From: Acidobacteriota bacterium
Lineage (GTDB): Bacteria; Acidobacteriota; Thermoanaerobaculia; Thermoanaerobaculales; Sulfomarinibacteraceae
Length of the DNA: 64,000 nucleotides
Assembly (NCBI GenBank): GCA_022340665.1
Contig: JAJDNM010000012.1
Coordinates: 1-64,000, forward strand
Direction of reading: 5' to 3'
Below are positions 43,844 through 52,763 of this stretch, piece by piece (the stretch's first letter is position 1; the number at the start of each line of letters is the position of its first letter). The notes beneath the pieces were generated by a model that worked only from the letters and a program-made list of their open reading frames with translations, was not told where the DNA came from and did not search any database. Both the position numbers and the translations under genes were made by a program.

Positions 43844-43849
43844 AGTATC
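43844..43849 (-). promoter_or_regulatory. -10-like hexamer of the D-amino-acid lyase gene, leaderless arrangement
   Basis: GATACT on the minus strand ends eight bases before ATG 43835; no Shine-Dalgarno sequence. Confidence 0.35.
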
Positions 43850-43860
43850 AGAGCGCGGCG

Positions 43861-43898
43861 ACGTTCGAACGTTGACCGTCAAAACGTTTAAACGTTTC
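43861..43898. repeat. AACGTT-word array
   Basis: ACGTTCGAACGTTGACCGTC followed by AAAACGTTTAAACGTTT: four ACGTT words between the acyl-CoA ligase 3' end and the start of the lyase gene. Confidence 0.6.
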
Positions 43899-43941
43899 CC
43901 TCGTGGAATCCTCGGCGGTCGCCCTATCTCGGGCATTGCAG

Positions 43942-45909
43942 TTACTGGTACTTTCGGCGCAGCTCGCGGCGCACGAGCTTGTTGGAGGCGGTGCGGGGAA
44001 GGGATTCAACTACCACCAGATCGTGCAGCTTGAACAGGGGGTTGAGTTCCTGCGCGATGGTTGTGCCGAGGATTCTCTGCAAATCGTCCGGTGCACGGTC
44101 ATCGGCAAGGACCGCGAAGACGACGAGCTGCTCAGCGCCTTCGCCTCCCGGCTGCACGCCTATCGCGGCCGCTTCGTATACCGATGGGTGACTCTCGATG
44201 ACCCGCTCGATCTCGAGCGACGAAACCTTGATGCCACCGAGATTCATGGTGTCGTCGGCGCGGCCCTGGGCGCGGAAATACCCGCCCGGGAATCTGGCCA
44301 CGAGATCTCCGTGGCGGCGCAGGACCTCTCCGTCGGGTCCGGCCGGGCATCCCTCGTAGTACACCTCGTCGTGGTCGCGGTTGAGCAATGTCTGCGAAAG
44401 CCCGATCGATGGAGGAACCAGGTACAGCTCGCCCTCCTCCCGCGCGGCTACGGGCTGTCCATCATCGTCGAGCACGACGAGGTCCAGACCGAGCGCCGGG
44501 GTCGTGAAACTGGCGGGGGAGGCGGGCTGAAGAACCGTACCGGTGAGGTGGCCGCCGCCGATCTCGGTGCCGCCGCAGTATTCGATAATCGGTGCGCGAT
44601 AACCGGTGCGGCTCATGAGCCACAGGTAGTCCTGCCGATTGGAGGGCTCTCCGGTCGAGCTCAGAACGTTGATGCGGGACCAGTCGATGCCGTCACAGGC
44701 GCCCGAGTCGCGCCAGGCGCGCACTAATGACGGCACGACGCCGAGCATGCTGACGCCGACTTTCGCGACGAATTCGGCGAAGCCCCGTCCCGTAGGAACA
44801 CCCTCGTAGAGGGCGATGCAGCCACGGTTGATGAGGGTGGCGTAGATCAACCACGGGCCCATCATCCAGCCGATGTTGGTCGGCCAGGCGACCACGTCGC
44901 CACGCTGGATGTCATGGTGGAAGTGGCCATCCATTGCGCACTTCATCGGCGTCAGATGGGTCCACGGGATGGCCTTCGGGTCGCCGGTCGTGCCCGAGGA
45001 GAACAGGATGTTGGTGATTGCTTCAGGATGTGCGGTAAGTGCCTCGAACTCGGTTTCGTCGCTCAGGAAATCCCACCATAGAATGTCTCCGTCGCGCAGG
45101 GACGCCACCGAGAAGTCCTCGGACGCGATCACGATCGCGCGCACGGAACCCGCGTCACGCACCGTGTCATAGAGCCCGATGGTGCGCGCGCCGCGCTCAA
45201 AGCTCGAAACAGTGATGATAGCGGCGGCATGCGATATCTCGAGACGGCGAGCGACCTCTGGAGCGGCGAAGCTGTCGGCGATCGAAACGACAACGCATCC
45301 AGCGCGAATGATTCCCAGATATGCGGCGACGCACTCGAGGTTCATCGGCATGTAGAGAGCGATGGCGTCGCCGGGTGAGAAGCCGGCAGCCGCGAGGCCG
45401 TTGGCGACCAGATTGGAGAGCATGTCGAGTTCATCGTAGGTGACCGCTTCCACCTGTTCGGATGCCTCGTGTCCGATGACGACGGCGATCTCGAATCCGT
45501 CGTCCGGGAAGCAGCTGGAAACAATGTTGAGCTCTGCGCCTGGGAGCCATCTTGGCTGCCGGGCGCCTGCGGAGATATCGAGAACCTGACTCGGCGGCCG
45601 GGAGAATACGACGCCGAGCCGATCGATGACTCGTTGCCAAAATTCGGCTCGGTTGGCGGAGGTCCAGCGGTGAAATGCGCGGTAGTCATCAAAACCGAGC
45701 TGGTTCATCAGCGCGGTGAGATTGGCGTGACGAACGCGGTCGTTCCCAGGCAACCAGACCGGCGGTGGGGGGAGAGAGAGATCGCGATTCGCGAAGATTT
45801 CGTTGAAACGTTCCCACTGCTCGTGAAAGGAGATTTCCGGATCTCGTTGGACGGTCTCGAGGTACCGCTGCCAGTTTTCCGCCTGTGGATCGTTGCCGAA
45901 ATCCGTCAA
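43942..45909 (-). CDS. Acyl/acetyl-CoA synthetase-like AMP-dependent ligase
   Basis: A 655-residue ANL-superfamily enzyme. The acetyl-CoA-synthetase N-terminal domain (RAFHRWTSANRAEFWQRVID, about residues 70-90) precedes the adenylation domain: phosphate loop LFSSGTTGDPKAIPWTH, ADP-contacting EYCGGTEIGGG, GDLVARFPGGYFRAQGRAD and the catalytic-lysine motif PRTASNKLVRREL near the end. It is most like the plant AAE17/AAE18-type and acetoacetate/acetate ligases; the acid substrate is unknown. I start it at a TTG whose last bases overlap the cinA-like stop (TTGA) with GGTGGA upstream; no ATG is in the right place. Confidence 0.88.
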   Translation of the reverse strand: MTDFGNDPQAENWQRYLETVQRDPEISFHEQWERFNEIFANRDLSLPPPPVWLPGNDRVRHANLTALMNQLGFDDYRAFHRWTSANRAEFWQRVIDRLGVVFSRPPSQVLDISAGARQPRWLPGAELNIVSSCFPDDGFEIAVVIGHEASEQVEAVTYDELDMLSNLVANGLAAAGFSPGDAIALYMPMNLECVAAYLGIIRAGCVVVSIADSFAAPEVARRLEISHAAAIITVSSFERGARTIGLYDTVRDAGSVRAIVIASEDFSVASLRDGDILWWDFLSDETEFEALTAHPEAITNILFSSGTTGDPKAIPWTHLTPMKCAMDGHFHHDIQRGDVVAWPTNIGWMMGPWLIYATLINRGCIALYEGVPTGRGFAEFVAKVGVSMLGVVPSLVRAWRDSGACDGIDWSRINVLSSTGEPSNRQDYLWLMSRTGYRAPIIEYCGGTEIGGGHLTGTVLQPASPASFTTPALGLDLVVLDDDGQPVAAREEGELYLVPPSIGLSQTLLNRDHDEVYYEGCPAGPDGEVLRRHGDLVARFPGGYFRAQGRADDTMNLGGIKVSSLEIERVIESHPSVYEAAAIGVQPGGEGAEQLVVFAVLADDRAPDDLQRILGTTIAQELNPLFKLHDLVVVESLPRTASNKLVRRELRRKYQ

Positions 45910-46640
45910 GATCGTTCCACCCGCACGACCTCCTCGTCGTCCAGGAGGTCGAGCAATCGGTCGGTGGCGGTCTTCACGCATTCGACGTCGACGGACTCGA
46001 TCGAGATCCAGAGCCGGTGGTCGAACCCCTCACCGAATCGGGGATAGGAGCCGATCTTGACCTCGGTGCATTCCTCAGCCACTTGGGCGAGCAACGGGGC
46101 GATCCGGCTCTCGTCCGAGTTCAGGAAGACTCCGTGTACCACCTTGGGTGTTCCGCTGAGCTCTCCACGGAGGCTCGGGAGCTTGGCTGCGAAGAGCCGG
46201 GGCACCCCTGGGAAGAGGTAGACGTTCTCGTAGACGACTAACGGCAGGAGACCGTCGTCGCCATGGAAGAGCCGCGAGCCCTCGGGCACGTCCGCCATCC
46301 GGAGGGCGGACTCTGTGAAGCGATCGCCCCAATAGCCGCGGATCATCTCCGCAATGTTCGGGTGGTTGACCACGCCGATCCCGAACGCCTGGGCGACGCC
46401 CTGTACCGTGCGGTCGTCGTGGGTCGGGCCAACACCTCCCGAGGTGATGACGATGTCGAATTTCTCCGAACAGGCTGCGACCTCCGCTGCGATGGACTCG
46501 AGATCGTCGCCGATGATGACGATCCGCTCGAGATCGATCCCGAGATCGGCGAGGAAATCGATCAGCAGCGGGGTGTTGACGTCGCGAACCTTGGCGCTGA
46601 GGATCTCGTCGCCGATGATGATCGCCGCTGCCGTGGTCAT
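45906..46640 (-). CDS. CinA-type MoaB/molybdopterin-binding fold protein
   Basis: A 244-residue protein with the COG1058 (CinA N-terminal) domain: IIIGDEILSAKVRDVN, TSGGVGPTHDDRT and LFPGVPRLF. Full CinA proteins also have a C-terminal nicotinamide-nucleotide amidase; that domain is absent here. COG1058 proteins have ADP-ribose pyrophosphatase activity in several species. ATG 46640 is chosen because the family begins with MTTAAAIIIGDEI; the open frame continues into a repeat hairpin. It runs directly into the acyl-CoA ligase gene. Confidence 0.88.
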   Translation of the reverse strand: MTTAAAIIIGDEILSAKVRDVNTPLLIDFLADLGIDLERIVIIGDDLESIAAEVAACSEKFDIVITSGGVGPTHDDRTVQGVAQAFGIGVVNHPNIAEMIRGYWGDRFTESALRMADVPEGSRLFHGDDGLLPLVVYENVYLFPGVPRLFAAKLPSLRGELSGTPKVVHGVFLNSDESRIAPLLAQVAEECTEVKIGSYPRFGEGFDHRLWISIESVDVECVKTATDRLLDLLDDEEVVRVERS

Positions 46641-46646
46641 CCAGCG

Positions 46647-46652
46647 AGTATA
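46647..46652 (-). promoter_or_regulatory. -10-like hexamer of the cinA-like gene, leaderless arrangement
   Basis: TATACT on the minus strand ends six bases before ATG 46640. Preceded by the CACAGAT hairpin. Confidence 0.45.
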
Positions 46653-46676
46653 ACGCTGCCCACCCGCCCAAGACTG

Positions 46677-46740
46677 CCCACAGATGACACAGATATGCAC
46701 AGATCCACACAGAATCGATCATCTGTGTCATATCTGTGGA
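46677..46740. repeat. CACAGAT-word hairpin
   Basis: The left side has CCACAGATGACACAGAT, GCACAGAT and CCACACAGA; the right side, ATCATCTGTGTCATATCTGTGG, is its near-exact complement. It lies between the NnrU stop and the cinA-like promoter. Similar CACAGAT/ATCTGTG intergenic words are seen in many genomes; the function is unknown to me. Confidence 0.7.
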
Positions 46741-46752
46741 CGTAGATCGCTA

Positions 46753-47430
46753 TTAGAAGATTTCGCCTCCGAAAAAGCGATCGTGGAAGAAGAGGAGAGC
46801 GACAAAAGCGGCCGTCGAAATGAGAGCGAGCGGGAACGAGAGTTCGTCGAGAGCGAGGCGGTTGCGACCACGGAGTATGGCACCGAAGGGCAGCACCGAG
46901 GTCTGTTTGCAGAACTCGGTGAACTCCTCACCCTTGTTCCGTTTATGGCGCGCGTCCAGGTGATACGGGCCGATGATCCCGACGACGACGAACGACCCGA
47001 AAAAGGCGATGTCGCCGACTGTCCCGTTGGCCAGGAGGTGGGCCAGGCCCCAGAGGGCGAGGCCCATGTTCATCGGGTGGCGGGTGACACGGAGGATGCC
47101 GCGGGCCTCGGCCTTGGCCGGCATCATGCCGGCCGGGCTCGGTGTCGCCAGGAGCTGGAAGAGGAGGAAAAGCCCGAAGAACACCAACACGCCCGCGATG
47201 GTCCTCTCGGTCCAAAACGGAAGCTCCCACAGCACCGCACCGAGGTGCCGGTTCTGCCACCAGAGAACCGCGGCCGGACCGAGGGTCAGGAAGGACACCA
47301 CCGAGTAGAGTCCTCGGAACGGCCACTCGCCGATCGTGTCCACCACACCGTGCCGGATCGGGTCGTGCGACAGCCCGAGGTGGGTCACCACGAAAAGGGC
47401 CGAGAACAGGACGACCAGTGTGAGGGTCAT
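46753..47430 (-). CDS. NnrU-family membrane protein
   Basis: A 225-residue integral membrane protein with about six helices and the NnrU/isoprenylcysteine-methyltransferase-like signature VTRHPMNMGLALWGLAHLLANG (about residues 115-137), plus HLGLSHDPIR near the N-terminus. NnrU was named from a nitric-oxide-related gene cluster, but its function is unproven; the HP-N motif suggests a methyltransferase-like SAM or lipid site. A TATACT lies six bases before the start, with an ATTAGGA tandem array at the -35 position. Confidence 0.82.
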   Translation of the reverse strand: MTLTLVVLFSALFVVTHLGLSHDPIRHGVVDTIGEWPFRGLYSVVSFLTLGPAAVLWWQNRHLGAVLWELPFWTERTIAGVLVFFGLFLLFQLLATPSPAGMMPAKAEARGILRVTRHPMNMGLALWGLAHLLANGTVGDIAFFGSFVVVGIIGPYHLDARHKRNKGEEFTEFCKQTSVLPFGAILRGRNRLALDELSFPLALISTAAFVALLFFHDRFFGGEIF

Positions 47431-47436
47431 GGGGGG

Positions 47437-47442
47437 AGTATA
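47437..47442 (-). promoter_or_regulatory. -10-like hexamer of the NnrU gene, leaderless arrangement
   Basis: TATACT on the minus strand; only CCCCCC separates it from ATG 47430. The -35 position falls in the ATTAGGA tandem array. Confidence 0.45.
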
Positions 47443-47452
47443 GCTTTGTTGA

Positions 47453-47480
47453 ATTAGGAATTAGGAATTAGGAATTAGGA
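47453..47480. repeat. Four perfect tandem copies of ATTAGGA
   Basis: A pure 7-base tandem repeat with no inverted partner. It covers and precedes the -35 position of the NnrU gene and follows the 3' end of the GT-C gene by about 16 bases. Confidence 0.85.
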
Positions 47481-47495
47481 ATGGAAGAAATCGCT

Positions 47496-49133
47496 TCAGT
47501 CCGATTCCTCCGGGAGGAAGAGCATTTCGATTGTGGCGTCAGGGGGTGGGAGAGCGGGGACTCCCGGCTCGCGATGCCAGTTGCCCGATTTCGAGAGGTA
47601 CGTGTCGAGTGCTTCATCGTAGGCGCCACCGATCAAGCGGATGCTCTGACCCACGCGCGAGGCCGACCACACCGGGCCCCGGGTCACCGACCACACGACC
47701 CGGCAGTACTCCTCGAGGTCGGGGTCTTCGAGCGACAGATGCCCGGACTGGAGGCTGTCCTCGTAGCCCTTCGGGATGCGTCGTTCGAAATGGCCGATCC
47801 TCGACTCCGACATCGCAGGCAAATGGCTCAGTAGGGGATCGCCGAGGGCGTTGACGTCGAGAACGTGAACGTTCGGCCCGCCGTAGTAACCGACCACTCC
47901 AACCGCGATCGCCCGCATGACCGAATGGCCGGTCTCACCGAGCCCCCGCGCAGCGCGAACCCAGGAAACCCTTTGGATCGGGCGGCCGTCGTGGAGTGCC
48001 GCGAGGGAGAGTGCAGGCGCATAGACTCGTCGTTCGTCGGCGATTCCGTTGCGGCTGATGTTGTCCCTCACAAACCCGTCGAATCCGATGACGTGAAAGA
48101 AGACCAGGATCACAGCTGCGGCGCACACGCCTGGGAATCTGTCGGACAGCGGCCTCTCCTCTTTACCGTTGGCGCGGATCGACTCGACCACGGCGAGAAA
48201 CACAGGGACCGCAAAGAACCGCCCGCTCATGAAATCGCCGCCGATGATGACGATGTAGACCAGGTAAAGGACAATTCCGGCGGCAGCCAGACGGGCTTGG
48301 AGATCCCCGCGGCGAACGATCAGGATGAGGAGGCAGGTGACAAGCCCGACCGCCCCGGCCGGGTCACGGAGAACGAAGTCGACGGCGTATTGAAGCCCCT
48401 GGAGGACCCTGCCGAAGAACGGCAGACCCGTGTTCAGTTTTGCCAGCGCGGTGTTCGGGACCAGGCTGCCATAGTAGACCAACGAAAAGGTCTCCCAGAG
48501 GGCGAAGACTGCTGCTGCTGCGGCCACCGGTACCGTTGCCCGACGGATGCCCTTCCTGCACACCCAGGCAATGCAAAGAGGGGCCACGATGAGCACGAAG
48601 TCTTGGCGGGTCAGTACCACGGTGGCCGCCAGCAGGGGCACCCAGCGGTCCCAACGACTCCATTCGGGTCGAAGGCCTCCGCACGCCAGGATCAACAGGA
48701 CGAGCAGGAGATAGGCGAGAGGGCCCTCGAGACCGGAGGTTGCGAACTGCACCACTGCCTTCGAGGCCGGAATCAACAGCGCGAGGAGCACGAGATCGAG
48801 CTCGTTGCGGTGGGGTCTGGGCACGATGAGGGCGAAGGCCATGATCGAAAGGAAGACGGATAGCCATATTGCGGCCAGCGGCAGATTCGAAAAGACGCCG
48901 CCGACGACAACCAGTACAAGACACCAGAGCGGGTGGGTGAAGACCTGAACACGATCGACAACGTTCCATCGGAGCCCAAAGCCGTTGTGAATGTTGTCGA
49001 CCACCCTGAAGGTGATGAAGGCGTCATCGCACAGCCACGCGTCGCGGATCACCAGCCAGGCGAAGACAGCGATCACGGCAATGAAGACGGCCCAGCGGAT
49101 GTGGCGTTGCGAGAGGGGGGATTCTCCGTTCAC
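47496..49133 (-). CDS. GT-C fold membrane glycosyltransferase (AftB-like)
   Basis: A 545-residue polytopic protein with about 11 helices. The first loop has the acidic pair of GT-C enzymes in AWLCDDAFITFRVVDN (residues about 32-47), followed by GFGLRWNVVDRVQVFTHPLWC. This resembles mycobacterial arabinofuranosyltransferase AftB and related proteins, which use a polyprenyl-phosphate sugar donor at the outer face of the inner membrane. The soluble C-terminal domain has few recognisable motifs. Donor and acceptor are unknown. The start is GTG 49133. Confidence 0.75.
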   Translation of the reverse strand: MNGESPLSQRHIRWAVFIAVIAVFAWLVIRDAWLCDDAFITFRVVDNIHNGFGLRWNVVDRVQVFTHPLWCLVLVVVGGVFSNLPLAAIWLSVFLSIMAFALIVPRPHRNELDLVLLALLIPASKAVVQFATSGLEGPLAYLLLVLLILACGGLRPEWSRWDRWVPLLAATVVLTRQDFVLIVAPLCIAWVCRKGIRRATVPVAAAAAVFALWETFSLVYYGSLVPNTALAKLNTGLPFFGRVLQGLQYAVDFVLRDPAGAVGLVTCLLILIVRRGDLQARLAAAGIVLYLVYIVIIGGDFMSGRFFAVPVFLAVVESIRANGKEERPLSDRFPGVCAAAVILVFFHVIGFDGFVRDNISRNGIADERRVYAPALSLAALHDGRPIQRVSWVRAARGLGETGHSVMRAIAVGVVGYYGGPNVHVLDVNALGDPLLSHLPAMSESRIGHFERRIPKGYEDSLQSGHLSLEDPDLEEYCRVVWSVTRGPVWSASRVGQSIRLIGGAYDEALDTYLSKSGNWHREPGVPALPPPDATIEMLFLPEESD

Positions 49134-49172
49134 GACGACTCAATGGTAACGGAAGTCGGAGGCGGAGAGGAG

Positions 49173-50147
49173 TCAGGCCCGATCGATCGGGAACGATACG
49201 ACCTTTGAGAGGTCGCGGGTGCCGGAGGCCACCATGAGCAGGCGATCGACGCCGAGAGCCACGCCCGCGCATTCCGGCAAGCCGTGCGCGAGAGCGGCGA
49301 GCAGGCGCCCATCTACCGGAATCTCGGGCAGTTCTCGCCCTGTTCTCGCCTCGAGGTCCGCCTCGAATCGGCGCTGCTGCTCCGCCGGATCCGTCAGCTC
49401 ATGGTAGCCGTTTGCGAGCTCGACGCCCTCGACGAAGACCTCGAAGCGCTCCGCAAACGGTGGGTCGCCGTCCCGCACCCTGGCCAGGGCCGCCTGCGAT
49501 GCCGGGTAGTCATGAATGATCGTCGGCTGGCAGTGGCCGAGCCTGGGTTCGATGACGTGCGTCAACACGAGGTCGAGCAAATCGTCCCTCGACAGATCAG
49601 CGAAGTTCTCGACGCCGAACTCTTCGACCAGTCGCCGAAGTGCATCATCCGTGTCGGCGAATGGGTTGACATTTGCGTAGCGCTCGAAGGCCTCGGTGTA
49701 GGTGATGCGTTCAGACGATCTACTACCGAGGAGAAACGCCAACAGTGCGTCGATTTCATCCATGAGGTGATAGTGGTCCCATCCGGGGCGGTACCATTCA
49801 AGGATCGTAAATTCCGGGTTGTGGCGGCTTCCGGCCTCGCCATCACGAAATGCCTTACAGACCTGGAATATCGGACCGCTATCAGCAGCCAGAAGCCTCT
49901 TCATCGCGAACTCGGGTGAGGTCTGGAGGTAGAGCGTGCGGCCGTCAGCGGCTCCAGGCCCCCTGTACTGGCAGCTCAGGGCGTGGAGGTGGAGGTCGGT
50001 GACCGGGGCCGAGCCGAGGAGCGGCGTTTCGACCTCCATCACACCTCGTTCGGAAAAGAAGGTGCGGATCTTGGCGAGGATCTGGGCGCGAAGGCGGAGA
50101 GCATCCTCGGAAGCTGTCGGGCGCCAATCAGGCGGCAGGTCGACCAT
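49173..50147 (-). CDS. epmA: EF-P lysine ligase (truncated lysyl-tRNA synthetase, EpmA/GenX/PoxA)
   Basis: A 324-residue class II aaRS catalytic core without an anticodon-binding domain. Motif 2 and 3 regions are seen: TSPEFAMKRLLA, FRDGEAGSRHNPEFTILEWYRPG, ELANGYHELTDPAEQQRRFE and ALGVDRLLM. EpmA activates (R)-beta-lysine and attaches it to EF-P. The complete set is here: its target efp is just downstream on the same strand and epmB is divergent from efp. Confidence 0.93.
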   Translation of the reverse strand: MVDLPPDWRPTASEDALRLRAQILAKIRTFFSERGVMEVETPLLGSAPVTDLHLHALSCQYRGPGAADGRTLYLQTSPEFAMKRLLAADSGPIFQVCKAFRDGEAGSRHNPEFTILEWYRPGWDHYHLMDEIDALLAFLLGSRSSERITYTEAFERYANVNPFADTDDALRRLVEEFGVENFADLSRDDLLDLVLTHVIEPRLGHCQPTIIHDYPASQAALARVRDGDPPFAERFEVFVEGVELANGYHELTDPAEQQRRFEADLEARTGRELPEIPVDGRLLAALAHGLPECAGVALGVDRLLMVASGTRDLSKVVSFPIDRA

Positions 50148-50172
50148 TGATGCTCACGGTAGGAAAGGTTCT

Positions 50173-50203
50173 CACGTTCAAACGCCGAAACGTTCCAACG
50201 TTG
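50173..50203. repeat. Degenerate AACGTT-word array
   Basis: CACGTTCAAACGCC then GAAACGTTCCAACGTTGG, between the epmA start and the efp stop (50210-50212). Weaker than the other AACGTT arrays. Confidence 0.4.
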
Positions 50204-50209
50204 GTTCCG

Positions 50210-50773
50210 TTAGGCGCGAGAGACATATTCCCCGGTGCGAGTATCCACCTTGATTTTCTCGCCGATCTGGACGAAAAGCGGTACACGGATGACCGCACCC
50301 GTCTCGGTGGTCGCGGGTTTATTGCCGCCGGAAGAGGTATCGCCCTTGACTCCGGGATCGGTTTCGGTGATCTCGAGGATGACGAAATTGGGGGGCGTGA
50401 CGACGATCGGATTGCCTTCCCACAAGGTCACCATGCAGAGATCCTCCTCCTTGAGCCACTGCTGAGAATCACCGACCGCGTTGCTGTCGGCTTCGACCTG
50501 CTCGTAGGACTCCTGGTCCATGAAGGTCCAGGTGCGTCCGTCCGTGTAAAGGTACTGCATCTCTTTTTCCATCACGTCGGCGCCTTCGAAGGAGTCAGAT
50601 GCCTTGAGCGTCTTTTCGTTGACTCGCTCTGTCTTGAAGTTCTTGTACTTGACCTTGGTGAAGGCCTGGCCCTTGCCCGGCTTGACGAAATCGGTGCCGA
50701 CGATCACGCACGGGTCTCCGTCGACCATGATCTTGAGTCCGACCTTGACCTGATTCATGTTGTAGGAAGCCAT
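50210..50773 (-). CDS. efp: Translation elongation factor P
   Basis: Relieves ribosome stalling at polyproline runs. It has 187 residues in three beta-barrel domains. The modified lysine is Lys34 in VKPGKGQAF at the tip of domain I, matching the EpmA/EpmB beta-lysylation type (PGKG with Lys). AAGGAGA upstream of ATG 50773 sets the start; a TATGAT -10 lies in the 53-base divergent gap shared with epmB. Confidence 0.96.
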   Translation of the reverse strand: MASYNMNQVKVGLKIMVDGDPCVIVGTDFVKPGKGQAFTKVKYKNFKTERVNEKTLKASDSFEGADVMEKEMQYLYTDGRTWTFMDQESYEQVEADSNAVGDSQQWLKEEDLCMVTLWEGNPIVVTPPNFVILEITETDPGVKGDTSSGGNKPATTETGAVIRVPLFVQIGEKIKVDTRTGEYVSRA

Positions 50774-50826
50774 ATTTCGATCTCCTTGCTTGCGCCGATC
50801 ATACCGAAGCTGCGAGACTGAGCCGG

Positions 50827-51843
50827 ATGAAACGGAAGCATGAAGCCCCCTGGTCAACCGGCGCATGGAGGAAGCAGCTCGCCGATGTCATTACCGACGT
50901 GGGCGAGCTGCTGCAGATCCTCGAGCTCCAAGGCGGCACTCCGACGGGAATACCCTCCGCCCTGCGCAGATTCCCGCTCAGGGTACCACGTGCGTTCGTC
51001 GATCGGATGCGGCGAGGTGACCCTGCTGATCCGTTGCTGAGACAGGTCCTGCCGATTCTCGAGGAGGATCGCAAAGTGCCGGGTTTCACCACCGATCCTG
51101 TCGGCGAGTTGGTGTCGCCGCCTCGAGACGCCGTGCTCCAGAAATACCGCGGGCGCGCGCTGCTCATGGTCACAGGCACCTGTGCAGTCCACTGCCGCTA
51201 CTGTTTCAGGCGCCATTCTCCCTGTGCCGACCGTGAAACAGTTGCACGGGTTTTCGATGCTGCGATCCGCAGGATCGCCGCAGATCCAACGATCGCCGAA
51301 GTCATCCTCTCCGGCGGAGATCCGCTGACCCTGCCCGATACCGAACTTGGAGTGCTGGCGATGCGGCTGGCAGCGTTGCCGAACGTCCGGCGGCTGCGGA
51401 TCCACAGCAGGATGCCAATCGTATTACCACAGAGGGTGGACACGAGACTCACGACCTGGATTGGTGGCCTTGAGGTGCCGGCAATCGTCGTGGTGCACGT
51501 CAACCACGCCAACGAGATCGATGATGACGTGCGGCGCGCCCTTGCCGCGCTGGCTGCGACCGGAGCGATCCTGCTCAACCAGGCGGTGCTGCTCCGAGGC
51601 GTCAATGACACGGCGGATGTGCTTTCGAACCTCAGCCAATCACTTTTCGACGCCGACGTGCTGCCCTACTACCTCCACATGCTGGACGCGGTAGAAGGAG
51701 CAGCCCACTTTCGGGTGCCGGACGAGGCGGCGAAGAACCTCTACGGGGAGCTGACCGCGAGGCTGCCGGGCTACCTGGTGCCGAAGCTGGTGCGGGAGGT
51801 CCCGGGCGCACCCGCCAAGATCGGCGTGGACCTTTGGTCGTGA
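50827..51843 (+). CDS. epmB: EF-P (R)-beta-lysine synthase (lysine 2,3-aminomutase family, EpmB)
   Basis: A 338-residue radical-SAM PLP enzyme that converts L-lysine to (R)-beta-lysine for EF-P modification. The CxxxCxxC motif is Cys119, Cys123 and Cys126 ([12 protein letters not shown]). [15 protein letters not shown] and the PLP-lysine region near the C-terminus ([11 protein letters not shown]) are present. The short length matches EpmB and not full lysine 2,3-aminomutase. Divergent from efp with a 53-base gap. Confidence 0.93.
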   Translation: MKRKHEAPWSTGAWRKQLADVITDVGELLQILELQGGTPTGIPSALRRFPLRVPRAFVDRMRRGDPADPLLRQVLPILEEDRKVPGFTTDPVGELVSPPRDAVLQKYRGRALLMVTGTCAVHCRYCFRRHSPCADRETVARVFDAAIRRIAADPTIAEVILSGGDPLTLPDTELGVLAMRLAALPNVRRLRIHSRMPIVLPQRVDTRLTTWIGGLEVPAIVVVHVNHANEIDDDVRRALAALAATGAILLNQAVLLRGVNDTADVLSNLSQSLFDADVLPYYLHMLDAVEGAAHFRVPDEAAKNLYGELTARLPGYLVPKLVREVPGAPAKIGVDLWS

Positions 51844-51845
51844 AT

Positions 51846-51898
51846 CGTTCGAACGTTGCAACGTCGAACGTTCAAACGTCAAACGTTAGGCGTTCAAA
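51846..51898. repeat. AACGTT-word array between convergent genes
   Basis: CGTTCGAACGTTGCAACGTC then GAACGTTCAAACGTCAAACG. Six to seven words in 53 bases. It starts three bases after the epmB stop and includes the stop codon of the amidinohydrolase (51894-51896). Confidence 0.7.
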
Positions 51899-52763
51899 TG
51901 TGTGAACGCAGAATCGGCCGCGTGAGGCACGTGGCTCCGCCCTCGGCCTTGAGTGAAAGCTCCTTACCGCGGTAAGTGAGCACCTCGCAGCCGGCGGCTT
52001 CGAGTCGTTTCCTGGTGACTGGATTCCCTTCGATCATCAGACACTTTCGCGGCGCCAGGGCGAGCACGTTCGGGCCCATGGTTGGATACTCCTCGTCGGG
52101 GACCTCGACCAGGTCGATGCCACGTTCCGCGAGAGCCTCGACGAACGGCACCGGCAGCAGGGGGAGATAGACCACCGCCAGATCGAGGTCCAGCATGGAA
52201 ATGAACGACATCAGGTGGAGACAGGATTCGGGTCCGTCTCCGTGCGGCAGCTGCACCTCGAGGGTTTCGGCGCCGAGCGGCCGGAGAGCGGCGGTGAGTT
52301 GGCGCAGACCTTCTGTGTTGGTCCGGTAACCGCGGCCGACGGCCAGGGTGTCGTGGTCCAGCCACATGAGATCGCCGCCCTCGGCTGTGGCCTCGCCTTC
52401 GAGGGTGGTAAGGGTCGGCACTCCCAGTTCTTCCAGAGTCGCTCCGATCGCGATTTCTTCGCCGCGCCGCTGCTTCTTGCCCATGCGCAGGATGATCGAC
52501 CCCTCGTCGGTGATGATCACCGGGTCATGGGTGAAGATGCTGTCGGCGAGCTCGGGCAAGGGGGTGTCGTGATAGAGCACTTCACAGCCCGCTTGGCGGA
52601 GTGTGGCGACCAGATCGTCGTGCTCTCGTTGCGCTTCCGGGAGATTGGGCTGCGATATGTAATGCCATTGATCCGGGTCCGCATTTCCGAAGGCTTCGTC
52701 GGGGCGTCGAACCAGGACCCGTCGAAGCGGATCGACCATGCTCTGACATCCGTACGCTTTCAC
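51894..52763 (-). CDS. Dimethylarginine dimethylaminohydrolase/arginine deiminase-family protein
   Basis: A 289-residue amidinotransferase-fold enzyme. Active-site elements are EGGDLMWLDHDTLAVG (Glu-Gly-Gly-Asp), His in ESCLHLMSF and the catalytic Cys in GGATCLTRPI near the C-terminus. It is closest to DDAH/citrullinase-like hydrolases acting on guanidino compounds; the substrate is not certain. It overlaps the NFACT-R gene by four bases, an unexplained pairing. Confidence 0.85.
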   Translation of the reverse strand: MKAYGCQSMVDPLRRVLVRRPDEAFGNADPDQWHYISQPNLPEAQREHDDLVATLRQAGCEVLYHDTPLPELADSIFTHDPVIITDEGSIILRMGKKQRRGEEIAIGATLEELGVPTLTTLEGEATAEGGDLMWLDHDTLAVGRGYRTNTEGLRQLTAALRPLGAETLEVQLPHGDGPESCLHLMSFISMLDLDLAVVYLPLLPVPFVEALAERGIDLVEVPDEEYPTMGPNVLALAPRKCLMIEGNPVTRKRLEAAGCEVLTYRGKELSLKAEGGATCLTRPILRSHI

